Positions 5,220 to 6,725 of a DNA stretch of 6,725 bases are shown here, one piece after another. Under the pieces are notes generated by a model. It saw only the letters and a list, made by a program, of their open reading frames with translations, had not been told where the DNA came from and searched no databases. Every line of letters begins with the position of its first letter. The stretch's first letter is position 1. The DNA is taken from positions 1 to 6,725 of the forward strand of contig JALSOU010000212.1 in assembly GCA_026986305.1 (NCBI GenBank), written 5' to 3'. Position numbers and translations under genes: made by a program. Source of the DNA: Thermoplasmata archaeon. Lineage in GTDB: Archaea; Thermoplasmatota; Thermoplasmata; WALJ01.

Positions 5220-5232
5220 AATCAATAAATAC
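5220..5232 (+). promoter_or_regulatory. Probable TATA box of the IF-2B-family gene
   Basis: AATCAATAAATAC-type sequence, with core AATAAATA at 5224-5231, is centred about 25 bp before ATG 5253, which implies a leaderless message. No Shine-Dalgarno site is present in the TTTTATTTCT just before the ATG. An alternative TATA-like run is at 5184-5195. Confidence 0.4.
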
Positions 5233-5252
5233 ATGTAAACGGTTTTATTTCT

Positions 5253-6047
5253 ATGCACAGCGATGAACTTGAAGATATAATCTACGATAGGAAATCTGGA
5301 TCCACACACATAGCTATGAAGACATGTGACTTTGTAGAAAAGGTTTATTTGAACATTGAAAAAGACAAGGTAAATGCCATGCTTGACAAAATCTTGAAAG
5401 CACACAGGCCTATGGCAATACTTCACACCTGCATAAGGGAATTTTTTGAAGGAAAAGAACCGAGTGATATAAGAAAGGATATGAAGAAGAGGCTGGAACT
5501 GACTATAAAGAGAGCTAGGGAATGCCTTCAGAGCGCCGAAATTAAAAAAGTTATGACGCTAAGTTCAAGTTCTGCCGTGGAAATGGCTCTGTCTTCGTTT
5601 TCAGGAACCATATATGTGATGGAAAGCAGACCGATGATGGAGGGGAGGGCCATGGCTGAAAGGCTCTATCAAAAAGGCAGAGAAGTTTATGTCGTTTCAG
5701 ATGCCTATGGGATTTCAATGGCTGCGAGAGCTGAGGTGGATGCTGTTTTAGTCGGAGCGGATAGTATTTACAGAGATTCTCTAATAAACAAAGTTGGGAG
5801 CTATGGATTATATCTGGCTGCTGAGAAATCTGGAATAAAATTCATCGCCTTGCTCACTACGGACAAGATTTTCCCTGAGGATGTGGATCTTTCTGATGAG
5901 GAAATAGCACAGTTTCACGACCCTTCTGAGATTTCTGAGAATGTGGGTGCTATCAACCCATATTTTGAGAGAGTTCCCATAAAGGACCATATGATAATAA
6001 TAACCGAAAATGGAATGGATTGGAGAAAAGTGTTTAATCCCCTATGA
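5253..6047 (+). CDS. Initiation factor 2B alpha/beta/delta family protein (IF-2B-like; sugar-phosphate isomerase superfamily)
   Basis: The protein has 264 residues. Residues 1-95 form a helical N-terminal part; residues 98-264 form the Rossmann-like IF-2B domain. Diagnostic segments are MTLSSSSAVEMAL (101-113), VMESRPMMEGRAMAE (122-136), VLVGADSIYRD (165-175), INKVGSYGLYLAA (178-190) and the C-terminal INPYFERVP...IITENG. The family includes eIF2B regulatory subunits, MtnA (methylthioribose 1-phosphate isomerase) and archaeal ribose 1,5-bisphosphate isomerase. The isomerases use a Cys and an Asp. The Asp is kept (D170), but the Cys expected in the 102-107 loop is replaced by a run of serines, as in non-catalytic eIF2B-type members. 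It is shorter than the usual 300 or more residues, mainly at the N-terminus. A sugar- or nucleotide-phosphate-binding regulatory role is thus more likely than isomerase activity. alaX follows after 12 bases. Confidence 0.85.
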   Translation: MHSDELEDIIYDRKSGSTHIAMKTCDFVEKVYLNIEKDKVNAMLDKILKAHRPMAILHTCIREFFEGKEPSDIRKDMKKRLELTIKRARECLQSAEIKKVMTLSSSSAVEMALSSFSGTIYVMESRPMMEGRAMAERLYQKGREVYVVSDAYGISMAARAEVDAVLVGADSIYRDSLINKVGSYGLYLAAEKSGIKFIALLTTDKIFPEDVDLSDEEIAQFHDPSEISENVGAINPYFERVPIKDHMIIITENGMDWRKVFNPL

Positions 6048-6059
6048 GTATGCGGTAGC

Positions 6060-6725
6060 ATGACTGAACTCCTGTATATGGAAAGCGCAGATGCATGCTA
6101 CATAAAGGACTTTGAGGCGAAGGTGGTAAAGGCGGGTGAAGACTGGGTGATTTTGGATAGGACTGCTTTTTATCCAGAAGGGGGAGGTCAGCCCACAGAC
6201 ACTGGAAAGCTCGTCTGGGAAGGAGGGAGCTCCAAAGTTATCAGGGTATCAAAAAGAGGTGGTGTAAAGCATTACCTTGAAGGCCCAGTTCCTCCAGAAG
6301 GCAGCGAAGTCCATGGAATAGTTGATTGGGAAAGGAGATACGGGCATATGAAAGCCCACACTTCCCAGCACATAATATCTGCGGTGGTTTGGGACAGGTG
6401 GAAGGCAAAAACTGTGGGAAATCAGCTCTATGAAAACAGGGCACGCATAGACTTTCACCCACTAAAACTCACAGAAGAGGATGTGAAATGGATAGAAGAG
6501 GAATGCAACAGGAGAATTTCTCAGGGAATTGATGTGAAGATCTACGAGCTCAGCAGGGAAGAGGCGGAAGAAAGAGCAGGTGTGGAAAGATGCAACATGG
6601 ACCTTTTGCCGAAGTCAATAAAGAAACTGAGGATAGTGCAGGTAGGAGATGAGATATGCCCATGTGCAGGAACTCATGTGAAAAACACCGCAGAGATAGG
6701 GACTTTGAAGATAGTCAAAAAAGAG
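6060..6725 (+). CDS. alaX: Alanyl-tRNA editing protein AlaX (trans-editing AlaRS-like domain); 3' end beyond the window
   Basis: 222 codons are open to the right edge. It is a free-standing relative of the AlaRS editing domain, which hydrolyses Ser or Gly mischarged onto tRNA-Ala. Residues 36-46 carry the glycine-rich AFYPEGGGQPT motif typical of the longer AlaX-M class. The zinc-binding ligands are all present: H100 and H104 (HTSQH) and C202 and H206 (CPCAGTH). They are followed by VKNTAEIGTLKI, so the catalytic part is complete and only a short tail is missing. ATG 6060 lies 12 bases after the stop of the IF-2B-family gene. The upstream ATGs at 6044 and 6050 run into TAG 6056-6058. Only a weak GGT precedes the start, so translation probably depends on coupling within a two-gene operon. 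Confidence 0.93.
   Translation, partial: MTELLYMESADACYIKDFEAKVVKAGEDWVILDRTAFYPEGGGQPTDTGKLVWEGGSSKVIRVSKRGGVKHYLEGPVPPEGSEVHGIVDWERRYGHMKAHTSQHIISAVVWDRWKAKTVGNQLYENRARIDFHPLKLTEEDVKWIEEECNRRISQGIDVKIYELSREEAEERAGVERCNMDLLPKSIKKLRIVQVGDEICPCAGTHVKNTAEIGTLKIVKKE

Noticed and set aside
6241..6462. Minus-strand frames inside alaX
   Set aside because: They lie opposite the zinc-ligand and core region of a clear AlaX frame and have no independent support.
1..6725. CRISPR array, insertion sequence, toxin-antitoxin or defence system
   Set aside because: Both strands were read for regularly spaced repeats, terminal inverted repeats and transposase or nuclease motifs; none is visible.

Overview
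This window looks like archaeal chromosome, most likely from a euryarchaeon of the Thermoplasmatota. The evidence is an archaeal-type DnaG primase (N-terminal domain, Toprim, lysine/glutamate-rich linker, C-terminal domain), archaeal BRE/TATA promoters about 25 bp upstream of genes, several apparently leaderless or near-leaderless transcripts, GGTGAT/GGAGG-type ribosome sites, T-tract terminators without hairpins, and a tRNA gene without an encoded CCA. A large secreted subtilisin and a very GC-rich set of tRNA stems would suit a peptide-fermenting thermophile such as an Aciduliprofundum-like lineage. That placement is an inference from gene content, not proven here.

Layout. Bases 1-1324 (minus strand) hold the N-terminal 441 codons of a secreted S8 (subtilisin) protease with signal peptide, long two-lobed pro-region and the catalytic Asp and His; the Ser lies beyond the left edge. 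Bases 1325-1559 are a divergent promoter region. The dnaG side begins with a long 5' stem-loop (1450-1545) that starts almost exactly where transcription should start and ends directly before the ribosome site. Then come dnaG (1560-2840) and, 40 bases on, pdxS (2881-3804). A T-rich terminator zone with an 11-bp tandem repeat follows. Next is a leaderless, AT-richer gene for an unknown two-TM protein (3895-4518), which converges on a tRNA-Lys(CTT) gene (minus strand, 4520-4593) with one base between them. A second divergent promoter region (4594-4740) contains a perfect 8-bp inverted repeat. It is followed by an unknown three-TM protein with a Pro/Gln/Asn-rich N-terminus (4741-5184), an IF-2B-family protein (5253-6047), and the first 222 codons of an AlaX-type alanyl-tRNA editing protein (6060 to the right edge).

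How the genes work together. Most of the recognisable content is information processing: DnaG (in archaea linked both to priming and to the RNA exosome), tRNA-Lys, an IF-2B-like protein and a trans-editing factor for mischarged tRNA-Ala, the last two probably co-transcribed. PdxS is the synthase half of vitamin B6 (PLP) synthesis; its glutaminase partner PdxT is not in the window. I see no mobile element, CRISPR array or defence system. The most unusual item is the structured dnaG leader, which contains an overlapping 17-codon upstream reading frame and could be a cis-regulatory element of an exosome-subunit gene. The two membrane proteins without recognisable function are the other unexplained parts.
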